A stretch of 48,494 nucleotides of DNA from Saprospiraceae bacterium (GCA_025056735.1 JANWVR010000014.1:1-48494); one strand, 5' to 3'; positions 40,969-48,494 are shown, counted from the stretch's first letter. A program made the numbers and translations. The notes: generated by a model from the letters alone, not told the origin.

Positions 40969-42813
40969 TTAAAACAGACTCACATACCCCAGATGAAATT
41001 TCGGCGCACGCCAATCGAAGGGCTGGCCAGCGTCGCGTTTGCCTACGGCGAGGCTAATGCCGAAGATGCCCGCCTGCGTCTCGATGTTGAGGCCGGCGCC
41101 GATGCCCCAGGGTCTAAGGAAAAAGCGGTTGCGGTCGGTGATGTTCTCGACATAGCCTGCGTCGGCAAAGACGGCCCAATAGGCGTTTTGCCCCGTAAGC
41201 AGGCGCGCCTCCGCGGTAGCGACGGCAAAGCGGGTGGCAAAGACTGTTTCCTCATCGAAGCCGCGCAAGAGTTTGTGGCCGCCTAGGCGATATTGCTCGT
41301 TCGCGAAGATGGGCCGTCGGTCAGCAAAGAGACCGCCCGCACGCAGGCGAATCAGCGTCGTAGCGCGCAGACCCAACGGCACAAATACTTCGGCGCGGGC
41401 ATCGGCCTGATACTTGGCCCGGCGCTCCGTGAGGCCGTCGTAGAGGGCGGCGAAGCGAAACGACGTATCGGCCGGGTCGCGCAGGTTCTCGATGAGGGCA
41501 TTGGGCACCATCCGGCTGAAGCCCGCTGCCGTACGCAGCCATAAGGCCCAGCCCTGCCGCGGGTTGAAGCGGTAGTCTAAGCGGTTGAGCAGCAATTCGA
41601 TACCGGCGCCTTGCTGGCGCACATCCAGCACAGGAGGCAACTGGCGCGTTTGGCGCACGCGAGCCGTGTCTATGCTTTGGAGCGAGAGGCTTCGGCTTTC
41701 GCCAAAAAATTTAATAAAGTCGGCGCCCTCGAAGAAGTATTGGAGGCCCGCGTCGCCCTGAGCGTCGGTCCAGGTGCTGTCGCGCCGGAAGAGATTGAAC
41801 CGTCCTTCGACGCCAAAAGGCGTACCCATGAGGTACGGGAAGGCGGCTTGCGCGTCGAGTTTTTGCGTTTCGGGCCGCAGGCGTTCCAGTTCGAGACTGA
41901 TGCGCTCGCCGCTGTTGAGAGCATCGAGCAAGGCCATTTGGAGCGCTCCAGTGATGAGCATGCGCCCGGCCGGGTCGTTGGGCTGCGGCAGTAGGCCGAT
42001 GACAAGGTCGAAGCGGCTGGCGCGCTTTTTTTCTAAAAAAAGGTTGAGTCGGGCTTGATTGCCGCTAAAGGAGACGCTGGGCGGTTCGGTTTGTTGGGCA
42101 AACAAGAGGGTACGCAGGCGGTCGGGCGCTCGCAGCACGCGCTCGCGGCTATACGGCGCGCCGGGCTTAATGCCCAGAAATTGCGCTAAATAGCGCGGCG
42201 ACACGCGCAGGCTGCCGTTCACTTTGGGTTCCGCAAAGGCGATGAACGGCCCACGCGTCAGCGCGAGCACGGCCGAGACGCCGCCATCGGGCAGCAGGTG
42301 CACGCTATCTAAACGGACGGAAGCAAACGGGTAGCCGCGGTTTTCGGCCCGCTCCAGCAGAGTGCGTTGCCAGCGCACAAGCCGCTCAGGGTGCAACGAC
42401 TCGCCCTCGACGGGGCGGTCGCGCAGCCCCAGTGCGTCTAACCAGCGCAGGTCGGCCTCGGGCAGGCGCAACTGCACCCAGCGCAGGCGCGGCCCTAAGT
42501 GCAAATGCGCCGCGGCAACGCTATCGGAAAGCACCGTCCAGCTATCTACAGAGGCCAGCAGATAGGCGTCCTTCCGCCATTGCTCCAGCGCCTGGCCCAC
42601 TGCCGCGCGAAGGGCTGCAGCGTCGGCAGCGACAAACAGCAGCGTATCGGGCGCGGTTCGGCCCGCACCCTGGACGCGCAGCAGGCGCTCGGCAGCGTCC
42701 AGCTCGTCCGGCAGTCCGTGCAGGCACAGCCGGGCGCGTTGCCCCGTGCTGGCCGGCATGCCGATGAACAAACACAGCCCTAAGGCCCCCCAAAGTCCCA
42801 ACGTTTGGCGCAT
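40969..42813 (-). CDS. Omp85/BamA-like outer-membrane protein (POTRA plus barrel)
   Basis: A 614-residue outer-membrane protein. The start at 42813 (MRQTLGLWGALGLCLFIGMP) gives the signal peptide. An N-terminal domain (about 25-120) precedes a POTRA-like region (ERLVRWQRTLLERAENRGYP, FASVRLDSVHLLPDGGVSAV). A second POTRA carries FIAFAEPKVNGSLRVSPRYL and LGIKPGAPYSRERVLRA. The C-terminal half is beta-barrel with the Omp85 signature region FANEQYRLGGHKLLRGFDEE and ends in HLGYVSLF with a terminal Phe. It resembles TamA/BamA relatives but is shorter than BamA, so it is a paralogue and not the essential insertase (inference). It follows the low-complexity membrane protein gene by 49 bp. Confidence 0.85.
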   Translation of the reverse strand: MRQTLGLWGALGLCLFIGMPASTGQRARLCLHGLPDELDAAERLLRVQGAGRTAPDTLLFVAADAAALRAAVGQALEQWRKDAYLLASVDSWTVLSDSVAAAHLHLGPRLRWVQLRLPEADLRWLDALGLRDRPVEGESLHPERLVRWQRTLLERAENRGYPFASVRLDSVHLLPDGGVSAVLALTRGPFIAFAEPKVNGSLRVSPRYLAQFLGIKPGAPYSRERVLRAPDRLRTLLFAQQTEPPSVSFSGNQARLNLFLEKKRASRFDLVIGLLPQPNDPAGRMLITGALQMALLDALNSGERISLELERLRPETQKLDAQAAFPYLMGTPFGVEGRFNLFRRDSTWTDAQGDAGLQYFFEGADFIKFFGESRSLSLQSIDTARVRQTRQLPPVLDVRQQGAGIELLLNRLDYRFNPRQGWALWLRTAAGFSRMVPNALIENLRDPADTSFRFAALYDGLTERRAKYQADARAEVFVPLGLRATTLIRLRAGGLFADRRPIFANEQYRLGGHKLLRGFDEETVFATRFAVATAEARLLTGQNAYWAVFADAGYVENITDRNRFFLRPWGIGAGLNIETQAGIFGISLAVGKRDAGQPFDWRAPKFHLGYVSLF

Positions 42814-42862
42814 GGCCCGTTCAAGACGCGGCCCGGCGCCCACGGGTTGGATGAAGGCCCAC

Positions 42863-44071
42863 TTAGTGTCGCCCGTCGGCAATAGGAATGTTGGGCACAA
42901 TCCAGCTGGTAATCTTTTCAGCCACCCACAGCGCCGGGAACCAGATGATGAGCAGCGTCCAGATGGGCAGGTTTAGATAGACCAGCCACATGAACACATC
43001 GAGCAGCAGCACAATGGCAATGACCCAGGTGATGACCAGCAGCATGGCTGCCGCATTTTGATGAGCAGACACAATCCAGCGCCCCACAATGATGCGCCCA
43101 TACGCGCTGATGAGGCTTTCGGAGGCTGCTGTTTTGGCTACATATCGGCAGATGCCAGCAAAGCAGATGAGTATGACAATCAGGCTGCTGAACAGCCACA
43201 TCACAAACTCCCACGCCGGTTTGATGGTTTGCCATAGGCGGCCCTTCCAGGTGGTAATCTGTTCTTTTGCCTCTTCAATGTTGCGCACGACGGTCATGGA
43301 GTCGGGCAGGCTAATGCCCTTGTTCTCAGATCCTGGGCGCGGGGGGATGTTCTGGCGCGGACGCACAGGGTCGCTGATGAGCAAGGGAGCGGCTTCTGCT
43401 GCTGACGGCACGCCGTATGTCACTGGCGCCGGGTCGGCAGCAGGGACACCTTTGGACACCCGCACCGGAGCTGGCATTGCTGCGGCCTGCACTCCGCTCT
43501 TGTTTTCCGCGGGATATAGCGGCTTGACGCGCGTAGCAGCTTCCGCTGGCGCTTCCGATGGCTTTTCAGCAGGGCGCCCAGCAGCGGTCTTCTCTGCGCG
43601 CCGCCCAGCCGCCGGTCCCTCAGTAGCACGAGACATGACACCCGCCTTCTCTAGCTTAGATGCTGAAGGCGGCGCTGTGTTTTGCTTCTTACGCCGCTCC
43701 TCCTTTGCGCGCGCAGCAGCGGCTTCCTGCTCCTGCTTACGCGCCAACCGAACTGACTCCGGCTCTACCACAATGGTTTGACCGTTGTACACGATTTGGA
43801 TGGACTTTAGCGGGCCGGCATTATCGCGGTTCGAGAAGCCCGGCTCGCTGATGAGGAGCTGCTCGTAGGTCTTCTTTCCATCTCCCTGGCGTTTGAGCAC
43901 CGCACGCTTGAAGACGAATTTTACAATGCCTACCGGACGCTCGCGCTTGTAACGCTCCGTGCCCAGATATTGCTCGACTTGTTCGGTTTTCGTCGCAGCT
44001 GAAACAACATAGGGCATCAGCACCCAACACCCGAAAAGGGCCAGGGGAAGAAGGTGTAGTAATCTGCTCAT
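42863..44071 (-). CDS. Exported-N-terminus, low-complexity, multi-pass membrane protein of unknown function
   Basis: I recognise no family. The 402-residue protein has a signal-like segment (LLPLALFGCWVLMPYVVSAA), a small domain with ERPVGIVKFVFKRAVLKRQG and LKSIQIVYNGQTIVVEPESV, then a charged Ala/Glu/Arg/Lys run (about 115-130). A long Pro/Ala/Glu/Lys-rich linker (about 130-255) leads to a C-terminal membrane domain with three hydrophobic helices (FVMWLFSSLIVILICFAGIC, AAAMLLVITWVIAIVLLLDV, LNLPIWTLLIIWFPALWVA). A TAATTTTG box lies 88 bp upstream at 44159-44166. It is probably cotranscribed with the Omp85-like gene 49 bp downstream, so an envelope role is plausible. Confidence 0.68.
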   Translation of the reverse strand: MSRLLHLLPLALFGCWVLMPYVVSAATKTEQVEQYLGTERYKRERPVGIVKFVFKRAVLKRQGDGKKTYEQLLISEPGFSNRDNAGPLKSIQIVYNGQTIVVEPESVRLARKQEQEAAAARAKEERRKKQNTAPPSASKLEKAGVMSRATEGPAAGRRAEKTAAGRPAEKPSEAPAEAATRVKPLYPAENKSGVQAAAMPAPVRVSKGVPAADPAPVTYGVPSAAEAAPLLISDPVRPRQNIPPRPGSENKGISLPDSMTVVRNIEEAKEQITTWKGRLWQTIKPAWEFVMWLFSSLIVILICFAGICRYVAKTAASESLISAYGRIIVGRWIVSAHQNAAAMLLVITWVIAIVLLLDVFMWLVYLNLPIWTLLIIWFPALWVAEKITSWIVPNIPIADGRH

Positions 44072-44158
44072 GGAGGGACGTAGTTAGTGAACACCAGAAA
44101 AATAGCCCTTCAGCACGTGAGGGCCAGGTCAGCAGCTGAAAAGCAGCAATAATCGGCC

Positions 44159-44166
44159 CAAAATTA
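44159..44166 (-). promoter_or_regulatory. -7 box upstream of the low-complexity membrane protein gene
   Basis: The minus strand reads TAATTTTG, 87 bp upstream of the ATG at 44071. The 166-bp gap 44072-44237 shows no gene. Confidence 0.45.
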
Positions 44167-44237
44167 AAGCATTGGGTGTCAGCGAAAGCATGGTTTTTTC
44201 TGATTGCGGTTTTCTATGATAAAGAAATGGCGCTCTA

Positions 44238-45164
44238 TCAGCACACCACCGCGCCTTCTGGGTTGACTTTGGACAGGTAAAAGTCGCTGGCAATGCCGTG
44301 CTGCTGGAAAACCTTTTGCATGGCCGCGCCGGCGTTTTCGGCAATGAGGCTGTTGGAGCACAGCGCAAACACAGAAGGTCCTGCGCCAGAGATGCTGCAG
44401 CCCAAGGCGCCTGCTTCTAAGGCAGCCGCCTGTACGTCATAAAACCCCGGAATGAGGCGGGCGCGCTGCGGCTCGATGACGACATCGCGCAAGCACCGGC
44501 CAATGAGGTCGAGGTCGGCAGTAAAACAGCCAACCACAAAGCCGGCCAGATAGGCGCTCTGCCGCACGTGGTCGTGCAGTGATACGTGCGGGCTGAGTAC
44601 GGCGCGCGCCTCGCGGGTGAGCACCTGAATGTGTGGGTAAACAACGGCTACAAACAGCCCCGGCGGCGTATACAAGCGATGTACATCTAAGGGATCGTTG
44701 TTGCACACAAGCACGATACCGCCCAGCAATGAGGGCGCTACGTTATCGGCATGAAAGCCGCCCGAAGCCACCTGCTCGCCCAAACAGGCAAAGGGCAACA
44801 GGTCGCGCTTGCTCAGACCCGTGCGCAACAACTCGCTCACCGCCAGCACCGCCGCAGCCGCGCTGGCAGCACTACTGCCCAGACCACTGCCCAGCGGCAT
44901 CTTTTTGTGAATTTCCAACTCAATGCCCGCATCCGTTGCGCCCAAATGCTCCAATAAGCGCAAAGCCGCCACCCCTGCCGTATTCTCTTCAACGGCGTAA
45001 GGCAATTTGCCGCCGTGGCCAGTAATCTTAGTGATGCGCAGACCGGGGGTAGTGCTCTTGCGCGCAATGACCTCGTCGCCTGGGCGCTCTAAGGCCAGGC
45101 CCAACACGTCGAAGCCCACGCCGACATTGCCGATGGAAGCAGGTGCAAATACTTTTATGCCCAC
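44238..45164 (-). CDS. thrB: Homoserine kinase
   Basis: This GHMP-family kinase phosphorylates homoserine in threonine synthesis. Motifs are KVFAPASIGNVGVGFDVLGL at the N-terminus, the ATP-binding loop KKMPLGSGLGSSAASAAAAV and the C-terminal GALGCSISGAGPSVFALC (motif 3). The GTG at 45164 is preferred because it gives MGIKVFAPAS, the family start, and 308 residues, the usual length. An ATG at 45206 would add 14 residues and also lies after the TAccTTTG box at 45226-45233. The gene is not next to thrA or thrC. The promoter begins 29 bp after the stop of the preceding gene on the same strand. Confidence 0.92.
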   Translation of the reverse strand: MGIKVFAPASIGNVGVGFDVLGLALERPGDEVIARKSTTPGLRITKITGHGGKLPYAVEENTAGVAALRLLEHLGATDAGIELEIHKKMPLGSGLGSSAASAAAAVLAVSELLRTGLSKRDLLPFACLGEQVASGGFHADNVAPSLLGGIVLVCNNDPLDVHRLYTPPGLFVAVVYPHIQVLTREARAVLSPHVSLHDHVRQSAYLAGFVVGCFTADLDLIGRCLRDVVIEPQRARLIPGFYDVQAAALEAGALGCSISGAGPSVFALCSNSLIAENAGAAMQKVFQQHGIASDFYLSKVNPEGAVVC

Positions 45165-45225
45165 GATAAAACGGTGTTTCTCAGAAAAAACAGGCGCCCA
45201 GCGCATCAACCGGGCTGGTTGGGCA

Positions 45226-45233
45226 CAAAGGTA
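45226..45233 (-). promoter_or_regulatory. -7 box of thrB
   Basis: The minus strand reads TACCTTTG, 62 bp upstream of the GTG start and 20 bp upstream of the alternative ATG at 45206. Confidence 0.5.
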
Positions 45234-45261
45234 AGGGCGATGCCTCAGGAGCAGGAAACGC

Positions 45262-46797
45262 TCAGTGAGCGACAACAAACTTGCGGGCGAAGGTTTCCCT
45301 CTGGCCGCGCACACAGAGCCAGTACAGACCTGCAGGCAGGGTGCTTACCTCGAAAGAAGCCATGAGTGGCGCCCCGGCAGTTGCCTCTATCGTTTGCAGG
45401 GCGTCCACCTGCCGGCCAAGCAGGTCTATGATTTCCACCTCTGGCAAGTCGGTGTAGGGCCAGGTCAGCTCAAGGTGCAGCGCTTCGGCAGCCGGGTTGG
45501 GCCACAGGCGCGCCGCAGCCTGCTTGAAGGAGGTGGGCTGAGCGGCGCCCACCCGCACGTCGGTATTAAAGCGGCGATGTTCATAGTCCTGAAAGACGCC
45601 ACCCGAAAGAATAGGCGCTTCTAACGGGTGCTGAAGCCGATACAGTTGGAAGTAACCTTTCCCATTGGCGCAACACATTCCATCGCCATAAGCATCCACA
45701 AAATGGAGCGAATAGCAGCCCGGCTCGGGCAGATAGAGGGTGTCGTAGATGATTGTGTTGTTGCCGTAGGCGCCCGGGCCACCGGTAATGGCTGGGGACA
45801 AACCGCCGCCGTTAGGGCCGACAGCCTGGTTGCCGCCGAAGTCGAGGAGCTGGCCCTGTTCGTTGCGCAGTTCCCAGTAGGTTTCGGCTCCAAACTGGTC
45901 GGTGCGGATTTTCAATAAAAAGGCCACACCGGGTTCTTGCGGCGCCGTATAAAAAGGAAGAGAGCGGCTGTTGTTCGAGGGGTCTTCGTCAGGAACGCCA
46001 GCGTTAAGTTGCAGGACTTGCACGCGCAGCGTACCGGCTTCGTGGCGCGTCAGGGGAGCAAGCGTCAGCGCCACCTCTTTGTAGGTAGCCAGATTGCCCT
46101 GCCAGACAAAAGTGTTCACCAGGACGTCGTTCCAGAAAACACCTACGATAGCCTGCTGGAGCGGCTTCTGGCCCAGATTGACTAAACGCACGCGCGGCGT
46201 CAGGTCAATGGAGCGGCACACATCGCTCCAAAGCGCGCCCGGCTCCAGGTCGAAGAGGGCGGCGTTGTGTTGCCCAAAGGCTACCGGGCAGGTTTCTATC
46301 TGCCCCGCTAAGTCGTTGGCGCTCATCAGGCGCAAAGCATAGCCCTTGCGCGTGGGGCAGATGAGCACAAGCGTCGGGTATTCTGTGATGCCGTACGAAG
46401 CTGCAATAGCGTGATCGTTAAGAATGGGAAAAGACGTGCCCGCCCCCCAATTGCCAGGCGTGAATTGGTTACAGCCCGACATCCCACTCAGGCAACTGGC
46501 ATTGGTGGCCGGGTCGCTTTCGACCAAAAACACCCTGACCCTATCCGTACCGCCCGGCCCGTGCTGCTGGTAGAGCGCCTGCAGGGCCTTGCCCTGGTGG
46601 TAGGCCCAGCAGGGCAGGCAGTGGGTGGCCATGAAATGAAGTACAACGCTCTTGCCAGCGCTCAGCAGGCTGTCGAGCCTCCATACCCGCCCTTGCAGGT
46701 CAGTAGCCGTAAAAGGCGCTGCTTCAAAAGGCGACTGGCCCAACGCCGCCACGCGTAGAAGCAATGGAAATACCAGCGCTGCTGTGCAGACCCTCAT
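45262..46797 (-). CDS. Secreted thioredoxin-fold protein with T9SS type A sorting domain
   Basis: A 511-residue exported protein. The start at 46797 (MRVCTAALVFPLLLRVAALG) gives a signal peptide; ATGs at 46815, 46827 and 46836 are alternatives. The N-terminal domain (about 25-180) is thioredoxin/TlpA-like: FTATDLQGRVWRLDSLLSAG, VVLHFMATHCLPCWAYHQG with a CxxC, and TEYPTLVLICPTRKG with the cis-Pro segment. Beta-sandwich regions follow (VRLVNLGQKPLQQAIVGVFW; VDAYGDGMCCANGKGYFQLY). The C-terminal about 80 residues are a T9SS type A domain (ARLWPNPAAEALHLELTW, LLGRQVDAL, LPAGLYWLCVRG). It is likely an extracellular or cell-surface protein; redox activity is possible but untested. It is divergent from a second T9SS gene. 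Confidence 0.85.
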   Translation of the reverse strand: MRVCTAALVFPLLLRVAALGQSPFEAAPFTATDLQGRVWRLDSLLSAGKSVVLHFMATHCLPCWAYHQGKALQALYQQHGPGGTDRVRVFLVESDPATNASCLSGMSGCNQFTPGNWGAGTSFPILNDHAIAASYGITEYPTLVLICPTRKGYALRLMSANDLAGQIETCPVAFGQHNAALFDLEPGALWSDVCRSIDLTPRVRLVNLGQKPLQQAIVGVFWNDVLVNTFVWQGNLATYKEVALTLAPLTRHEAGTLRVQVLQLNAGVPDEDPSNNSRSLPFYTAPQEPGVAFLLKIRTDQFGAETYWELRNEQGQLLDFGGNQAVGPNGGGLSPAITGGPGAYGNNTIIYDTLYLPEPGCYSLHFVDAYGDGMCCANGKGYFQLYRLQHPLEAPILSGGVFQDYEHRRFNTDVRVGAAQPTSFKQAAARLWPNPAAEALHLELTWPYTDLPEVEIIDLLGRQVDALQTIEATAGAPLMASFEVSTLPAGLYWLCVRGQRETFARKFVVAH

Positions 46798-46846
46798 TTT
46801 TTGTGCTAATGACATACCAAACGGCATTTTTAACACCCTTCACCGA

Positions 46847-46854
46847 CAAAAGTA
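46847..46854 (-). promoter_or_regulatory. -7 box of the thioredoxin-fold T9SS gene
   Basis: The minus strand reads TACTTTTG, 49 bp upstream of the ATG at 46797, and is mirrored by an identical plus-strand box at 46879-46886. Confidence 0.55.
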
Positions 46855-46878
46855 CCACCACGAATGCGCCCGCCGTCC

Positions 46879-46886
46879 TACTTTTG
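46879..46886 (+). promoter_or_regulatory. -7 box of the small T9SS gene
   Basis: The plus strand reads TACTTTTG, 39 bp upstream of the ATG at 46926. It forms an inverted pair with the box at 46847-46854, 24 bp apart. Confidence 0.55.
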
Positions 46887-46925
46887 TCTTGTTTATTTCA
46901 CACAATTGCTAATTCTGGACATTTT

Positions 46926-47609
46926 ATGAAACACATTACCGCCTGCCTTGCGCTCCTTCTTCTGTCTGTCTCAGCGCCTTTAGCGCAAACGACCTTCCGC
47001 GTTACTGCAACGGAAGTATGGACGATAGCGCCGCATACCGAGCAAGATGTAGAAGGCCACGTCGGCATCGCCAACCGTACTAACCAGATACAGCGTATCC
47101 GGTGGACACGCAATGTGGTCAAAATCACGCCTGGCTGCCAGTCGCAAGTATGCGACCTGAACCTGTGTTACACTCCGTTTGTCAGCACGCAAACGTTTGA
47201 TATGCAGCCCAATCAGTCGGGTACCATCATCATGCACTTTCTCAACTACGACACCATCCTGGGCGCAGAGGCGATCATTCGGCTGAAACTGAATAATGAA
47301 AACCTTCCCTCTGACAGCGTTACGGTTACCTTCCTGTTCACTTCGCCGCTCTCGAATACGAACAACCCGCTGCCGCCGGCGGTGGTGAAGGCGTATCCGA
47401 ACCCGACGACGGACGGCTTCTGGCTGGCCAACGCCGACGACGTGCACGCCGTGCGTGTGCTGACCTTAGAAGGGCGCGAAGTGGCGCGCTTCACCCCAGC
47501 ACCAGGTCAATATTATTCGCTGGCCGGGCAGCCCAGAGGCAACTATCTCCTCGTCTTGGAAGACGCCCAACAGCGGCCTTTCCAGGCGCTGGAAGTGGTG
47601 CGCAGGTAG
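46926..47609 (+). CDS. Small secreted protein with T9SS type A sorting domain
   Basis: A 227-residue exported protein. The start at 46926 (MKHITACLALLLLSVSAPLA) gives a clean signal peptide, cleaved near LAQTTF. The mature domain (about 22-145) is a beta-sandwich with two close cysteines (GCQSQVCDLNLC) and reads like an Ig-like or COG1470-type immunoglobulin fold (TEQDVEGHVGIANRTNQIQR, LNNENLPSDSVTVTFLF). The T9SS type A tail (about 155-227) has VVKAYPNPTTDGFWLAN, VRVLTLEGREVARF and QPRGNYLLVLED. Function unknown. It ends 14 bp from the convergent reductase gene, with no room for a separate terminator. Confidence 0.85.
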   Translation: MKHITACLALLLLSVSAPLAQTTFRVTATEVWTIAPHTEQDVEGHVGIANRTNQIQRIRWTRNVVKITPGCQSQVCDLNLCYTPFVSTQTFDMQPNQSGTIIMHFLNYDTILGAEAIIRLKLNNENLPSDSVTVTFLFTSPLSNTNNPLPPAVVKAYPNPTTDGFWLANADDVHAVRVLTLEGREVARFTPAPGQYYSLAGQPRGNYLLVLEDAQQRPFQALEVVRR

Positions 47610-47623
47610 GCATGCCCTACTCC

Positions 47624-48355
47624 CTATCCGTACAGTTCGTACAGAATCTGCTTGCGGTCGTAGCCCAATTTGAGCAGGAGATTGGCAACAGCTTCGTCAA
47701 TCATGTTGCTCCAGCCGCAGAGGTAGAAGAGCACGTCGTCTCGCTTTCGGGCGTAGTGTTCCAAGTAAACCTGGTGCACATAGCCCCGGTAGCCAGGCCA
47801 ATCGGGCTGGCGCGAGAGAGCAATGTCGTAGCGAAAGCCCGGCATGGTGCGCATTAGGGCTTCAAATTCATCGCGGTACAGGATATCTTGCTCCGTGCGC
47901 GTGCCAAAAATGAGGTGGATGTTGCGGTGCGGCTGCCCTGTGTGTTGCAGGTCGCGCAGCATGCTCCGAAAAGGCGCCACGCCTGTGCCGGTGCACACCA
48001 TGACGATATCGCGATCTTCGAGTGTGTCGGGCAGGCAAAAGGTGCCTTCCGGCCCTTTCCAGCGCAGCACGGTGCCCACCTGCACCTCTTCAAAAAAGTA
48101 GCGCGTTGCCAAACCATTGGGCGCGCGCACGAGGCACAGCTCGATAAGGTCTGGGTCATCGCCCGGCGCGTTAGCAATCGAGTAGCTGCGCCAGCGCTGG
48201 AGGCGCTTCTCGCCAATGGGCAGGTCAAAAGTGATAAACTGCCCGGCCCGGAAGGGCGGACGCTGGCCATTTTGCATAGCCAACCAAAACCGACGCACGG
48301 CAGGCGTCGCCTGCTCCACACGCGCCACAACACTCTCGTACCAAATAGTAGGCAT
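47624..48355 (-). CDS. Ferredoxin-NADP+ reductase family flavoprotein
   Basis: A 243-residue FAD/NAD(P)-binding oxidoreductase that passes electrons between NADPH and ferredoxin or flavodoxin. The FAD-binding barrel shows GQFITFDLPIG and RWRSYSIANAPG (the RxYS motif), and GTVLRWKGPEGTF. The nucleotide-binding domain has VMVCTGTGVAPFRSMLRDL, IHLIFGTRTEQDILYRDEFE and FYLCGWSNMIDEAV. The aromatic C-terminal end ILYELYG is compatible with FNR-type enzymes. The start at MPTIWYESVVARV (48355) is chosen; the open frame continues into the adjacent repeat array but those codons are repeat sequence. The promoter is not visible and must lie in or beyond the array. Confidence 0.9.
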   Translation of the reverse strand: MPTIWYESVVARVEQATPAVRRFWLAMQNGQRPPFRAGQFITFDLPIGEKRLQRWRSYSIANAPGDDPDLIELCLVRAPNGLATRYFFEEVQVGTVLRWKGPEGTFCLPDTLEDRDIVMVCTGTGVAPFRSMLRDLQHTGQPHRNIHLIFGTRTEQDILYRDEFEALMRTMPGFRYDIALSRQPDWPGYRGYVHQVYLEHYARKRDDVLFYLCGWSNMIDEAVANLLLKLGYDRKQILYELYG

Positions 48356-48363
48356 ACCCCATG

Positions 48364-48494
48364 TAACCGCCAAACTTGTTTGGCAAAGTAACCGCCAAAC
48401 TTGTTTGGCAAAGTAACCGCCAAACTTGTTTGGCAAAGTAACCGCCAAACTTGTTTGGCAAAGTAACCGCCAAACTTGTTTGGCAAAGTAACCG
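48364..48494. repeat. Tandem array of 25-bp palindromic repeats (5 full units, continues past window)
   Basis: Five identical 25-bp units start at 48364, 48389, 48414, 48439 and 48464, plus six bases of a sixth. Each unit has the core palindrome GCCAAACTTGTTTGGC (7-bp arms, 2-nt centre) and a 9-bp AAAGTAACC link. There are no spacers, so it is not a CRISPR array. It begins 8 bp upstream of the reductase start codon and runs off the right edge, so its full size is unknown. Confidence 0.95.

Noticed and set aside
48356-48448. N-terminal extension of the ferredoxin-NADP reductase into the repeat array
   Set aside because: The extra codons are translated 25-bp repeats; because the period is not a multiple of three, the repeat stays open in several frames by chance. 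The family start is at 48355.
48364-48494. CRISPR array
   Set aside because: Units are contiguous with no unique spacers, and no cas genes are present.

Overview
The window comes from the chromosome of a member of the Bacteroidota, probably a free-living member near the Saprospiria/Chitinophagia/Cytophagia (inference; no rRNA or tRNA gene is present to place it). The evidence is the T9SS type A C-terminal sorting domains, a gliding-motility-associated (CHU_C-type) C-terminus, a PorT-like gene beside ubiE, a LytS/LytTR two-component pair, a DHBP synthase with a Bacteroidota-style degenerate GTP cyclohydrolase II half, the long form of urocanate hydratase, and a recurring TAnnTTTG -7 promoter box a short way upstream of many starts. 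No phage, plasmid, insertion sequence or CRISPR array is seen. Gene density is high, and most ORF starts had to be moved inward from the longest frame.

Layout. 1-5505 (minus): housekeeping run ubiE - porT-like - dnaG - rnz (cut by the left edge), preceded by ribB(A). 5660-9719: secreted PKD/gliding C-terminus protein, then on plus a TsaC/Sua5-type enzyme and a secreted beta-sandwich protein. 9839-13876: small membrane protein, a three-hairpin intergenic repeat, hutU, and on plus deoC and a secreted SPOR protein. 13866-16658 (minus): metal/cobalamin-receptor-like protein, a perfect 19-bp inverted repeat, a membrane-anchored Ppx/GppA-like protein, cutC. 16797-21210: an AT-richer block with a three-gene envelope operon (S41 lipoprotein, beta-barrel, small secreted protein) facing away from a LytS-type kinase and LytTR regulator. 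21262-25872 (minus): an ABC - HlyD - TolC export set whose ABC protein has lost several ATPase motifs. 26053-29085: secreted subtilisin-like protease with T9SS tail. 29553-33322 (minus): mazG-like, alpha/beta hydrolase, radA, Rpn-family nuclease. 33448-37477: CotH-kinase-like modular surface protein, HDAC-family deacetylase, a KOW/CarD-like small protein. 37515-40746 (minus): TPR protein, PstS-like lipoprotein and a two-TM protein. 40969-45164 (minus): Omp85-type barrel, a low-complexity membrane protein, homoserine kinase. 45262-48355: thioredoxin-like and small T9SS-tailed secreted proteins from face-to-face promoters, then a ferredoxin-NADP reductase. The right edge ends inside a tandem array of 25-bp palindromic repeats abutting the reductase start.

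The window mixes core information processing (primase, RNase Z, RadA, threonylcarbamoyl-AMP synthase), cofactor and amino acid metabolism (menaquinone, riboflavin, histidine degradation, threonine), and envelope and secretion proteins. The most unusual items are the degenerate ABC ATPase in an otherwise complete tripartite exporter and the palindromic repeat array. Functions are assigned from motifs read in the translations; no database search was run.
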